A stretch of 64,000 nt of DNA from Pezicula radicicola (Eukaryota; Ascomycota; Leotiomycetes; Helotiales; Dermateaceae): assembly GCA_003008705.1 (NCBI GenBank), contig PDUO01000045.1, forward strand, positions 227,462 to 291,461, given 5' to 3'. The position numbers were made by a program, and so were the translations under genes. Shown one piece after another: positions 47,323-57,540 of the stretch; positions within the stretch are counted from its first letter, which is position 1, and every line of letters starts with the position of its first letter. The notes beneath the pieces were generated by a model, which did not search any database, was not told where the DNA came from, and worked only from the letters and a program-made list of their open reading frames with translations.

Positions 47323-49585
47323 GAAACCGCGGTTTACGACATAGACCTATTCTGCTCCTAAGATCTTGGTACTTTCGACCAACAATACTTCCTCCATCCT
47401 AACGCTCTGGCTGTATATTCTTGGGATCGGGAGCTTATATATCGCTAAATTCATGATCTCTCATCTCGTCCCGCCGGATATCTGGTGGAAATAGGCATCC
47501 AACTTGAAACGGTGGTCCCCTTATATTTCGATAAATCGATATAGGCCATTGTATCAATGGTTACTGTATTGCGAGATGGTAGATATTGTGTTAAACTAAG
47601 TCCTTATCACCTAAAAGATCGCCTACAATAAATCATTACAGTATACGAGTCTTTCAATTTACAGTATACACATTTGGTAATTCCCCCATCTAAGTATATA
47701 TTATATTTGCTTACTTATGAAATAGATATTAGCATTGCAGATATATTTTTCTCGCTTATAAGAGGAGTATACGTTTACATACCATCTAAGGAGGATCGGA
47801 TAAACAACCCCGCCGGTACGGGTTGATTAATGGGAGTTACTTGGGCAAATCTGACGCCCTCAATGGCCAACTTAATACTCCTGGAAATGATTCCCAGCCT
47901 GGCTATTTACTGTGTTAACAACTCTAATAGTTATACCATGAGTAGCTGCTTATGGGTCGTTGATCCCTCCGATAACTACAAGCTCTCACCGATTACTTGT
48001 ATTGGAGAGCTCGTCATCGAGGGACGATAAGTAGCCAGAGGATACCTTAGAATGGAGGATCTCACTGCCTAGGTATTCTATAAAGGGAAGCCATGTCTGT
48101 CTCCTCACAAAACTATATCTTCTCTAAGATTCTATAACTCTAGGGTTCTCGTATACCTTAACTAGGATAGATCCATGTCATTTACAGGCCGCAAATCCAG
48201 CGAGCAAGTAAAAATACACGGACCGCGAGTTGAGCTTGTAGAGATTGAAAATGCCATAAAACAAACCGTGATTTATTTAGGAGATACAATTGTTATAGTT
48301 AGTAAGGTTGAGCGATATCAAGGTCGGCACTATTTAGTCGCCTTTCTGGTTCATGGTGATAAACCTGCCGCTACGGGCGATTTGAAATCACTACAAACTA
48401 CATTGTTTTCGCTTCTTCCGACTTATATGGTACCTACACTCTTTGTTTCCTTAGAACAAGCCCCTATCAACCTAAGTGGCAAAATAGATCAAGCTCAACT
48501 GCGTCAGATCTTAGAGAACCTTACACTGGATGAGATGAAGATATTCTCCTCTTCCTCTAAACCAGATCAAGCACCAATGAGCTCCAAGGGACAGAAGTTG
48601 AGAGAACTATAGGCTTCTGCCTTGGGTATTGGGAAGTCTGAATTTGGAACAAGCAGTCATTTTATTCAACTGGGCGGCGACTTACTGCAAGCTATGAGCT
48701 TAGTAACATTGGCCAGTGCAGCAGGATATTGCTTTCAATTTACTGACGTTATAAATTGTCTTGTCTTCCAGGAGATAATGGAATATATGTTTCCAATTAT
48801 GCCTTGTACCCCATTCACGAGATGTATCAATTGAAGTCTATTTAATTGTCTGTCTTTTCTTTGTGCCTGGGTCCTTACATTAGGTATCTTCATCACATAT
48901 CAGCTGATAAGATATCCCGCTTTTGGAAAGTTCAACTAGATGAAGCACCTCAGTCTTCATGGCCACCTGCATCGGGAGTTATCAATGAAGTCGAGTTCCT
49001 GACCCAATCGATAGATATTTCCCCTATATCGAAACTCCGAGTCACTATGTCTACACTAATACAAGCTTCCTTCGCAGTACTCCTCGCGGCATACAATAAC
49101 AGACCCTTGTCCTCATTGGGTACCTCAAGGGTGATGGAGTTGGCCTCAAAGCAGTTTATAATGATTTGATGATTCCTCGCATACAGATTGAGAGAATCCT
49201 GAGCACTTTACAGCATGTTGTTAAAGAGCTCTGCTACGAGATGCAAAACATCCACCTCGGGGAGATCCCTTGGTGCAGCGACGATGGTAGCCAGCATATT
49301 TCGAATTGGAAAAACGGAATCGGAGTTAAAAGCCTCGACATCAAGTGTGGATGAGCTGTTACGGATGCAGTCTCATCTACGACCCGAATCTGAGGCTATT
49401 CATTTATAGGATGTAGAACTTACCTTTGCAGAACTAGACTTCCAATCTTCAGCCCTGGCATCATACTTGGGCACTCTTGGTATCCAGCGACCGTCACATC
49501 TCACCATCCCTGTCATTATTGACAAATCCGCTCTTATAGTTGTTGCAATAATCTCTATACTGAAATTAGGAACCCCCTTTGTACC
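47323..49585 (+). pseudogene. Nonribosomal peptide synthetase relic: A-T-C-A(start)
   Basis: Plus strand, in order. Adenylation domain 1: VYDIDLFCS then ALAVYSWDRELIYR (47330-47450), YFDKS-stop-AIVSMVTVLRDG (47520-47580), VTWANLTPSMANL (47830), SSCLWVVDPSDNY and CIGELVIEGR (47940-48030), then GRKSSEQVKIHGPRVELVEI (48185). Thiolation domain at 48610-48770: HFIQLGGDLLQAM, where the phosphopantetheine Ser is Leu (TTA at 48682-48684). Condensation-type part at 48860-49340: FWKVQLDEAPQSSWPP, STLIQASFAVLLAAY. Second adenylation start at 49350-49585: PESEAIHL, stop, DVELTFAELDFQSSALASYL and SILKLGTPFVP. It then ends abruptly at a C/T-run junction. Frame changes and stops throughout. Product unknown; fungal NRPSs of this look make small peptides. 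Confidence 0.85.
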
Positions 49586-49979
49586 AAGGGTCCCCCCCCC
49601 TTTTTTTTGACGAGGATATACTCATTTCGCTGCGCTTACTACCCAGGGGGCGTACGCTACGCTCTGCCCCCCTAACCCCCCATTGCTTACGCTGCTATAA
49701 TCTCATTTCACATTTCACATTTCACTCTGAAAACGTCTACACTTCCCCTTTTTTTTTCTTCTACCTTTAACACTTCATATTGACCCTACTCTGACCTTTT
49801 ACCCTTATCATTGACTTCGTTCACCTACAAAACACGATATTCGCGTGGCTAAACATAATCCTACTGATCCAAGCCAAGTGAAACCTTCTCTCACTTGACC
49901 CCGGACAGCCAGCACTCATCATTCGCGACCTGCAACTAACGCTGTTCAGCAGCATACAATTCTCTCTTGTCACTTCCTC
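49586..49979. other. Junction region after the NRPS relic
   Basis: Starts with a C9 run followed by a T8 run at about 49591-49608. GGGGGCGTACGCTACGCTCTGCCCCCC at about 49646-49672 can fold into a hairpin; the sequence is given here only as such a motif region. Composition then becomes normal. Nothing else recognised. Confidence 0.5.
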
Positions 49980-50546
49980 CTACCGTACAACAGCCTCGTT
50001 ACCAATCTCCACCGTTCTGCCGAGTTCGCACAAATCTCTTATCCTCCTCTTAACCGACTCCTTAAAACATCGCTCGTCTGCCGCTCCACGATACCACTCC
50101 GACAACTCCCAGTCCCAAAAGTTGACCGGTGTATCCAAGACTCTATGCCTAGGGCTACCGACTGCCCACCCGTCGCCACCCTGCTCCACAACACCTCCAT
50201 CCGTCAGTTTTCCCAATAAGGGCCACGACCCTGTACTCCACAAGTACTCAACATGTTCTGCGCTTACTCCAGGCACATTAAACCCGCGTTGTACAAAGTC
50301 TTCCCAGACTGCATCGTCTGCAAAGCCGGCGATTACCACAGCACTCACAGGACTCGTCTCTGACACAAATCCGTAGTACGTAGACCCAGGATGAAGAACA
50401 CTTCTCAGGGTTTTCTCCAACCGCACCCTCAGAGCTTCCGCCTCTTCCGCCCTGGGAGCCAACTCCCTATAGCAGCTGCTTAACCGCCTAAATTCAACCT
50501 CTTCTCTACACTGGCCATCGCCACCGAGACCACCAAATTCCGCCAT
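49980..50546 (-). CDS. 188-aa uncharacterised protein
   Basis: Open frame with normal codon use from ATG at 50544-50546 (MAEFGGLGGDGQC) to the stop at 49980. A longer reading from a GTG at 50561 adds five residues and is less likely. The protein starts with a helix-rich part (EEVEFRRLSSCYRELAPRAE), then a compact part with VVIAGFADDAVWEDFV and VEYLWSTGSWPLLGKL, and a C-terminal helix after NFWDWELSEWYRGAADERC. Trp and Gly content suggest a folded soluble enzyme-like or binding protein. No signal peptide or membrane span. I do not recognise the family. It is intact although both neighbours are relics, so it may be selected or recently arrived. Confidence 0.6.
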   Translation of the reverse strand: MAEFGGLGGDGQCREEVEFRRLSSCYRELAPRAEEAEALRVRLEKTLRSVLHPGSTYYGFVSETSPVSAVVIAGFADDAVWEDFVQRGFNVPGVSAEHVEYLWSTGSWPLLGKLTDGGVVEQGGDGWAVGSPRHRVLDTPVNFWDWELSEWYRGAADERCFKESVKRRIRDLCELGRTVEIGNEAVVR

Positions 50547-51639
50547 CGCTACAAAGCACACTGACAGCTACCTCACAATGTGTGACACAGACCCGAACCA
50601 CACCTGTACGCGATAAAGATACTTAGCCCAAGTATCTCCAGTCTCAAAATCCCAAAGACGTACCAAAAGATCGACCGTAAGAAAAAAGTTATCAAGAACA
50701 AACGAGAAGAAGATTCTTTGCTTTCATTTTAACCTGCGGCGGACACTACTATGCCGGAAAATGTTTCTTACGGCTGGATACAACATGCTAACGCTTCGCT
50801 TAATAGTAACCCGTGTCCAGCCTTAAGCATGTACCACGCCAAGCCTTGGAACGTGGCACACTGATCGAGCCTGAGATTTGTGCAGATTATAGCTTTTACT
50901 CGTGTAGTTCCTGTGTAATGTTAGTTATCTAATGTGGGATGTAGTTGTTACTGCAAGCGAGATATAGTTTGTATAAGACTTGGTTCCTTTATGTAGCGGT
51001 GTATAGTTCCTAAAAGACTTTAATATGTACTTTTTGCAAGACGTAGTTCCGGTATTGTCGCTAGTGTTTGTTAGCTCAAGCAAAGTGGTTCTTGCAACAT
51101 ATAGGTCCTATATCGGCACTGCCGTTTGTAATGTTCGTCTCTATATTTCTCCCCCGCACAAGTATATCGACAATTATAACAACTCCGTGTTATGACCGGT
51201 CTTAGCTTCTAGAGGCTGGGGGACAGGACTCGGATTGTAAGCACACAGGGTTGAAGACAGGCTCGTCGATGCAGCCTCGTCTACATCTGTTGGTGAGAGT
51301 TTGCGGCTCTTGTTCCGGTGGCTTGAACAGCGACGGATGGCGGGCTGTTCAAACTCCTTTTGGTTCTGAGGCGACATAACGAAAGGCTTATGCTATATAG
51401 GCTTCCAACTCGTCAAAAGGAGGATAAATTCCACTGCCAGTTCTCAGTTTGTCGATAACGAAGCTGAAGACCATGAATTTGGGCTTGCCTGTTTGCAGTC
51501 TACCTCACGTATATTAGGCTTGAAATAGTTAGGAATGAAAAATACAACTCAGCCACATCGGTCAACGAAAGCTTCTCCATCGTCGTTTATTTTCTACAAA
51601 GGTCGAATGCAACAGGTGTTAGGTTATGCCGGCTTCTAA
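50547..51639. other. Intergenic, nothing firm
   Basis: Upstream region of the 188-aa gene, then mixed sequence. GTTCCT, TAGTT and short similar phrases recur at 50900-51100 (AGTTCCTGTGTAATG, AGTTCCTAAAAGAC, AGTTCCGGTATTG), a weak degenerate repeat. A 67-codon minus ORF at 51174 looks random. Confidence 0.4.
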
Positions 51640-53490
51640 TGTTCAGTTGGCGACCTTCTAAGCCGCATTTAATCGCTTGAAAGTAGACTGTCAGCTTTGA
51701 TGACGCTTGCACCTTCTAATCTACAACATTGAAGGATGCTTGGAATGCAGCAAAAGAGATCCAAAATGTCTAGCGTCAACGCCGCTCGCTGCGTAATATG
51801 GCTCGCCTAAAGCCACTCCTTGAGTCACTAGACAAATATTCTAAAACGATTGAGGTGTTGTACAACGGTACACCGTTTTTACCTTGGATCCGGGTAAATT
51901 ATTCCCCTTCACACGGCTCTTCGCGACCCTCCAGAAAAGTCACTGATTTTACGTAGGCTCCTATCAAATTGGTGCTTCAGGTTATTTCCAGAGATTGCGG
52001 ACATGCACCTTTTAGGCTGACAAATGTCTAGCTTGTAAACGAATACTCAAATGTGTTAGATCAGCTTTTAGATGCCTACATGCAAATAGCAGAAGCTTTA
52101 CCGCCTTTCGATCGCTTTCAGAACGCGTTTCCCGAGGACAAGAACCTCCAGAATTCTTTGGCAATGGTGTGGTGTATGAAGATATACTTGAGTTCCATAG
52201 ATCCTCATACCAGTTCTTCAGACGAGGCCGTAAGTCACGTGTATTTTTCAATGTCAAAGATAAATCAAAGTGCTCATATACTACAGCATGGTATATTTTC
52301 TTCGACTCGATGTGGAAAGACTTCGCAGTTCGATTTCATGGTATTCTAGGAAGCCTGGTTAGGCACAGGGAACATGTCAACAAAGAAGCCTCATCAGTTG
52401 CCATTTTGGAGGCCAAGCAATGGAGAACCCAACATCAACAATATGTTGAGCGATAAGAAATTGAGAGACAAGACTTCGTTCTACAAGAAGCAATAACCTG
52501 GCGAGCAGTCGAGGATCGTCTTCAGGAAGATGAACTTGACAGGCTGGCTAATCTACGACACCCAGGCACTTGTAGACGGATACTTCGCACGTCTCCCCTA
52601 GAATCATAGATCGGCAGTCTAGGCGGCAATTTTACTTTGTAGTTAAATAGTATTCCCGGTGAAGGTTAGTTACTAGTTTCCTCTCCCCTCCTGCTTTGCC
52701 GTAAATCTGTTCAATAGGTACTCAGACTGATCGGGACTCATTTACTACTCGGCAACATAGAAGTTAAGAGTGAAAGTATTGACTTGTTGCAGGCAAGAGC
52801 ATTCTGGTCTCTTATATCATTCAATATCTTCAACTTCGACCAGACATTACCATTGCCTATTTCTTTTGTAATGATGATACTAAGGATCAACTCTGAAGTC
52901 TAGTATTACGGACATTGGCGGTCCAGTTACTGAGGTCTCAGCCTGATCTAGCATCACACATTTTCGACAATTACCGTAGATGTAGGTCCACACCGTCACT
53001 GCCACAGATCAAAAATCTCCTTCCGGATCTCATAGCGGCATGCCCTCATCCTCACATTATTATCGATGGGCTTGATGAATACAGCGAGAAAGATCAAAGA
53101 GTTATCCTAGCTGAGTTACTAGCATTAGTGAAATATCCCAACACTGCCGTCAGAATTATGATATCTAGTCGTGAAGAGACTTATATTAGCTAGACTCTAC
53201 AGAAAGTTCTAACAATTTTGTTGACGGATAAGAAAGAGAACCTGAATGCAGACATTCGAGAGTATATGAGATGTAAATTGACACCTCTGTGAGTCTCATT
53301 TGGGGACGCGAATATCAACGAAGTTGAAGTAACAGTAGCAAGGAAAGCGCACGGTAAGTAATTAAATTAAAACTTGGCATGAGATACTAAAGTATGTTTT
53401 AGGGATGTTTCTGTGGGTTCGGCTCATTATCAAGGAGCTAGAAGACCGCCGCAGTGTTTCGGAATTGCGTAATACTGCGAATAATTTTTA
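51640..53490 (+). pseudogene. Second NACHT receptor relic with fungal STAND N-terminal domain
   Basis: Exons with GTAAGT/AG introns can be followed. N-terminal helical domain: TTLKDAWNAAKEIQNV-stop, RSLRNMARLKPLLESLDKYS (51740-51880), APIKLVLQ-like piece (51960), then NVLDQLLDAYMQIAEALPPF (52050) and VYEDILEFHRSSYQFFRRG, a 57-nt intron at about 52230-52286, WYIFFDSMWKDFAVRFHGIL and HREHVNKEASSVAILEAKQW (52290-52430). NACHT domain: P-loop GEGKSIL split by an intron (52660/52790), then YIIQYLQLRPDITIAYFFCN, stop, HPHIIIDGLDEYSEKDQRVI with Walker B (53050-53100), MISSREE, then after another intron GMFLWVRLIIKELEDRRSVS. It stops near 53490 with no C-terminal repeats left. At least five stops. Receptor for non-self sensing by family. 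Confidence 0.85.
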
Positions 53491-53599
53491 GGGCTACTGT
53501 ATAATTCCCTTGTAGCAGATGGCCCATAGTTTCCCTAAGAAAGTGTACCTTTCCCCCCTATACATTTTGTATGGTACTTGCAGGTAGTGGTCGACTGGT

Positions 53600-54068
53600 C
53601 CATGTTCGGTGCTGGACCATCTCTCTCTCACACATCACCTTCACGTTCCCACACCGCCAAAACCCTTCCAGGCAACTAAAAAACCAACCTCTTCGACGTC
53701 GCAAACCTACCCATCTCCAGCAAACTAATCGGCGACAGCGTCCCAAGCTCAAAATAGAGCACTACCACATCTACGCTCTCCAAGAAATCCAATTCCCAGT
53801 CCACCTAGCCCTTAAACTCAACGCACGAGATATCCTGCTTCCACCCACTATCCCAATCATCCCGCCGCGGGTTGAATACATTCACCCGCATACCCTTCAA
53901 CCTTTCAAACACTGCACTCTGCGAGTCCGTTGCCTTTCTCATCTCAATACTACCCACAAGAAACACCGACGGTCTCCTAACCTCAGGTCGAAAAGGCGGC
54001 TTCCACAATTCTGCCATATCCTTCCAATAAAAACACCTAGGGTTAAATATTTTCGTCGCTTCTGTCAT
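53600..54068 (-). pseudogene. Nucleoside 2-deoxyribosyltransferase-like relic
   Basis: From ATG at 54066-54068 the minus strand reads MTEATKIFNPRCFYWKD, then PSVFLVGSIEMRKATDSQSA and MRVNVFNPRRDDWDSGWKQD, FKG, a TAG stop, then VDWELDFLESVDVVVLYFEL and TLSPISLLEMGRFATSKRLV, then another stop and a frame change into SCLEGFWRCGNVKVMCE. FLAGSIEMG and ELGLFA-S-K blocks mark the fungal nucleoside 2-deoxyribosyltransferase-like family, predicted to cut or transfer on N-glycosidic bonds of nucleotides. Both breaks (TAG for CAG, lost frame) make this copy inactive. Related domains also serve as N-terminal effectors in some immune systems. Confidence 0.75.
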
Positions 54069-54092
54069 CGCTCCCGTGAAAAAAAGAACCAC

Positions 54093-54766
54093 AGTTTTTC
54101 ACACTCTACACATAGGCACTTCTCCCCCTTATATACCCAACAGCCTCTAGGCACCACCGTTTCACTACTTCATCTCTTTCGCTTTCATTCGTTCCCTCTT
54201 ACAGCAGGTTGCATATCCATATACATGATAGTAGGTATTCCACCGTGTTACTTACCCGCATGGAAGCGTTAGGAGACCCTTTGTCTGGCCGCACAGGGCG
54301 ACTCTAGACGTAGCAGCGGAGGCGGCTGGGGTGCACGACCTACGTATCACGGTTGGGCTCACAATGATTCGCAACTCTGAACTAGGTCTAGTCGGTTGTC
54401 GAATACGCTTGAAGACCCTGGCTATGACCCGAGACAAAGTCTAGACGGGTGCCTGGAGGGCAAGTGGGTATCTTGCACAGGACAGTGTAACTGGTGATGA
54501 CATGGTGTTGGTCGAAATACCTATGACAAAAAAGAAACAGGAGAGGAAGACGGGGACGGTTTCCCTAGATGTGATGGATGGACGTCCGTGAGGGAGTTGG
54601 GGCCGAAAGGAAAGAGAGTGGATAGGTACAGTGGACCGAAAGGAAGGGAGAAAGAGTTGAGGGAATGAAGGCAGGAGAGAGGCGGAGAGGCAGACAGGAA
54701 TTTTGAAGTATACTGTACAGTGCAAAATCATATTTAGTCTAATCAAATATCCAGTCCCAAGCGGAC
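54093..54766. other. Intergenic, nothing recognised
   Basis: Chance ORFs only. Purine-rich GAAAGGAAGGGAGAAAG tract near 54635-54700. Confidence 0.4.
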
Positions 54767-55170
54767 TATGGAACGGCGGAGCCGCGCGAGCGATGGAGCA
54801 AAGGGAGCGACGGGGCCCATAAGCGGTAGCGAATGAGTGTCGTTCCCTAATGACAGGAAAGGTAGAGACAGAAAATATATCCTCATAAACGAAAATAAAG
54901 AGAAAATCAGGTGAGGTGAGACAAGGTGAAATCGTTTAGGCAAGAACAATGTGGAATACTGAGAAATAGAAAGCAATGTGGAAACAGTGTGGAAGGAACA
55001 GGACCACAGTGAAGGGCGCGGCAGAATGGCGCGACCTGGATGGACAATGGTATCAACCAATAACATTCTGGGCCATCTGCTACTCTAACCCTAATAACAC
55101 CCCTTCGCTACCGCTCATGGGCCCCGTTGCTCCCTTTGCTCCACCGCTCGCACGGCTCCGCTGTTCTATA
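54767..55170. repeat. Inverted repeat pair, about 70-bp arms, possible foldback element
   Basis: Arms about 54767-54840 and 55097-55170 are reverse complements with few mismatches (shared words TTCGCTACCGCT, ATGGGCCCCGT, GCTCCCTTTGCTCCA, CGCTCG and CGGCTCCG). The 255-bp centre has no coding sequence. Arms are GC-rich compared with their surroundings. Could be a MITE or foldback element; mismatches between arms are mostly transitions. Confidence 0.8.
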
Positions 55171-55590
55171 GAGCGTATGATATATGGTATATTCTTTTTA
55201 ATCATATGGTTGTGAATATCTTCTAGTAAATACTATTTCCAAGTCATACTGAGCCGTACAAGACTGGCTGTCATTGTCATGAATGCAACTTGAAACTACC
55301 TCGAGCTCCATGCTTAAACTCAAGCCATGTCCTACCACATACGATCTTCTGTTCTATGACCATCAGCGCCTCCTTCTCACCACCGTCTTTCGACTTCTTC
55401 TCGCTGTCTGTCTTTCGTCTCCTCTCTCCTGCTCTACTCCTTCCGCCTCCTCATCTCCTTCATTCCTCTGTGCCTCTCCACCCACCACCTCTACTCATGC
55501 TATTTCTTGTTTTCTACCTGCGTCGCTCGCCTACGAAAAACTTCGAACACACAACTGCCTCCGTCAGCTATTCTTTCTAAATATTCCACT

Positions 55591-55857
55591 TCATTTCCAT
55601 TGCCTACCTCCCACTCCTTCCAGCACATTCATCCGCTCCGCGTATGCAGCGTACGCCTCCCGCATCTCCTCCGTCAAGTCGACCCCCGCCAGCTCATCCT
55701 TCGCCGCGCTCTCCGCCCTCCTAGACACACTCTTGTTCCCTCCAACCATGGACACCAGCTGCTCTGCGCTGTACTCACCACTCCGCGCAACCCTAAGCGC
55801 CGATTCTTTTACCTCCTCTTCTAACTGCGTGCGTATCTCTACGTCCAGCGAGTAAAA
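55591..55857 (-). CDS. Partial ORF or last exon, 88 codons, unknown protein
   Basis: The minus-strand frame is open from just after a TAG at 55858 to a TGA at 55591-55593 and reads convincingly: YSLDVEIRTQLEEEVKESAL, RSGEYSAEQLVSMVGG, then SAAKDELAGVDLTEEMREAY. It is acidic and helical with GC-rich third positions, not RIP-like. The TAG before it could be part of an intron acceptor, with an upstream exon near 55930-56000 (LDKSCKYCRRESGREMH, which has a CxxC) and a GTAAGT donor. The overlapping 190-codon plus-strand ORF is a Ser/Pro-rich shadow. I do not recognise the family. Confidence 0.45.
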   Translation of the reverse strand, partial: FYSLDVEIRTQLEEEVKESALRVARSGEYSAEQLVSMVGGNKSVSRRAESAAKDELAGVDLTEEMREAYAAYAERMNVLEGVGGRQWK

Positions 55858-57239
55858 CTACTTCAAATAGCTGCGTGCTCCAGTCTACCCATCCGTTAGC
55901 ATCGTCTCCTCTCTTCGCTTACCTCACTTATTAGTTTCTGCACTTACCGTGCATTTCTCTTCCGCTTTCCCTCCTACAGTATTTACAGGACTTATCCAAA
56001 GCATGGGCACAGTCATATCTATATATCTTTCCTTCACATTCCCGCTGCTTGCTCATTCGTCCTTCATATGCACATTGTCACACTAGTTTAAGTGTGAGTG
56101 GATCGTCCATCATGGAAGGTTCCAGGTTCCTTTACCGCCTTCCACCGTCTCCGTGGAAAAGGGCTTACTCAGCTGGTCCAGCACCGAACGTGGACCTCTT
56201 AGTGTTTTTCGATCGGAGGGTACTTAAAAGCATTCGCTTTTGTATTCATGATAGAATTCATCTTGGCTACGGATGGGTTGGCATTTTGGTATATACTCTT
56301 TTATACTATTTTCTAATACGAAGGTTTTGAGCTTCTATAATGAGCTTGACTAGCACCGCTGTTTTCAGCCGAATGGAAATGGGGTGTATAGTTGTTGAGG
56401 ATGATATAAATATAGAGAATAGAGATATTTTCTAATCTAAGCGTTCGTGTTTGCTGATGTGCTTGTGAGTAGTTCAAGATTGCTAAGCCTCGATTGCAAG
56501 ACATTGAGACTTCTCGGCAAGAAAGGAGCACTTGAAATGATTCGACAGGTTTGCTAGCAAGTGATTTGTATACTTGGCTTCAAATGAAGGGCCCAGAGAA
56601 GCTCAGTGTTGAGGTGTGGAATCCTAACCTCCGTGAAGTCTGAAATGAAAGCCAGTAAAGTAATCAATCGTGCTCAGGTGGTGGGTGAGTATCTACTCTG
56701 CTTTCCCGTGACATTTGGTCAGGTATGTCTGCCTGGTGATCTTTTTCTCTTGTATTTGCTGTATGTGCCAACAAGTTTTCGGGTGTCTAAAGCTGGTCAA
56801 CAGCATTCTCTGCACCACCGCCCTCCGAGCCTACTAAGATGCCTTTTGTAGTTGTAGGTTTGTCGCAAGATCTGGTCCTGTTGCTGGTCCTGGTCGTAGC
56901 GGGAGTTAGAGTGCTCCCTGAGGGTTTTATGCTACGAACGGTTCGATGGTGGCATCCTATTAGCGCGATAGTTCTTCCAGATCTAAGAGACGGCATAGTA
57001 ATTCAATAGGGTTTGGTACAATTTGAATTGAAAGAAACTTTTAGTTTGAGAGAATAATCGTAAGGGGGGGTCTATTCCTTAAAGCAAGTAAATACTCAAG
57101 CATCGACAGAAGCCAGCATGCTCCGTTGAGTTCCTCAGAAGAAGATACTCCACTATAAGCACTAATATGCTCCTATGCTTTTGAAATTTAAAGTCGATTA
57201 CTAACCGTTCTTAGCAAATGACGAAAGCTAGTAGTCAAC
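55858..57239. other. Intergenic; possible upstream exon of the minus-strand ORF
   Basis: See the previous entry for the possible exon near 55930-56000. A GGTCCAGCACCGAACG word at about 56177 recurs inverted near 53594. Nothing else recognised. Confidence 0.35.
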
Positions 57240-57540
57240 TTAACCGCCGACGTTGCCACGGAGCTGCAAGGGTGTGCTATCGGCGATGAGTTCAGTAGCC
57301 ACTTGCTCTCAAGGGCCATACATTAGTAGGGCAAGTCTTATTGTGTTCGCCTTGAGTCATATGGATTGGTTGTTAAGGTCTGGCGGGGCGTCTCATCTCT
57401 TTCGTCCTTGCATGTCTGGTGCGTAGTTGCGGCAGCCCCTTAGGTATGAAATGTAAGCGGCAAGGAATGACTGCAGATTCCAGATACGATCCTGTGCTTC
57501 GATGCTAAAGAAATCTTTGCTTGCGTGCCCTAAATTAAAC
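57240..57540 (-). pseudogene. Ankyrin-repeat fragment
   Basis: Minus strand reads FFSIEAQDRIWNLQSFLAAY, a stop, PPDLNNQSI, a stop, then NTIRLALLMYGP, a stop, and VATELIADSTPLQLRGNVGG. The STPLQL and LLMYG phrases fit degraded ankyrin units as found at the ends of fungal NACHT or Clr5 proteins. Three stops in 300 bp. Weak by itself. Confidence 0.4.

Noticed and set aside
55283..55855. 190-codon plus-strand ORF rich in Ser, Pro and Leu
   Set aside because: It is the shadow of a better minus-strand frame and has no start context or domain.
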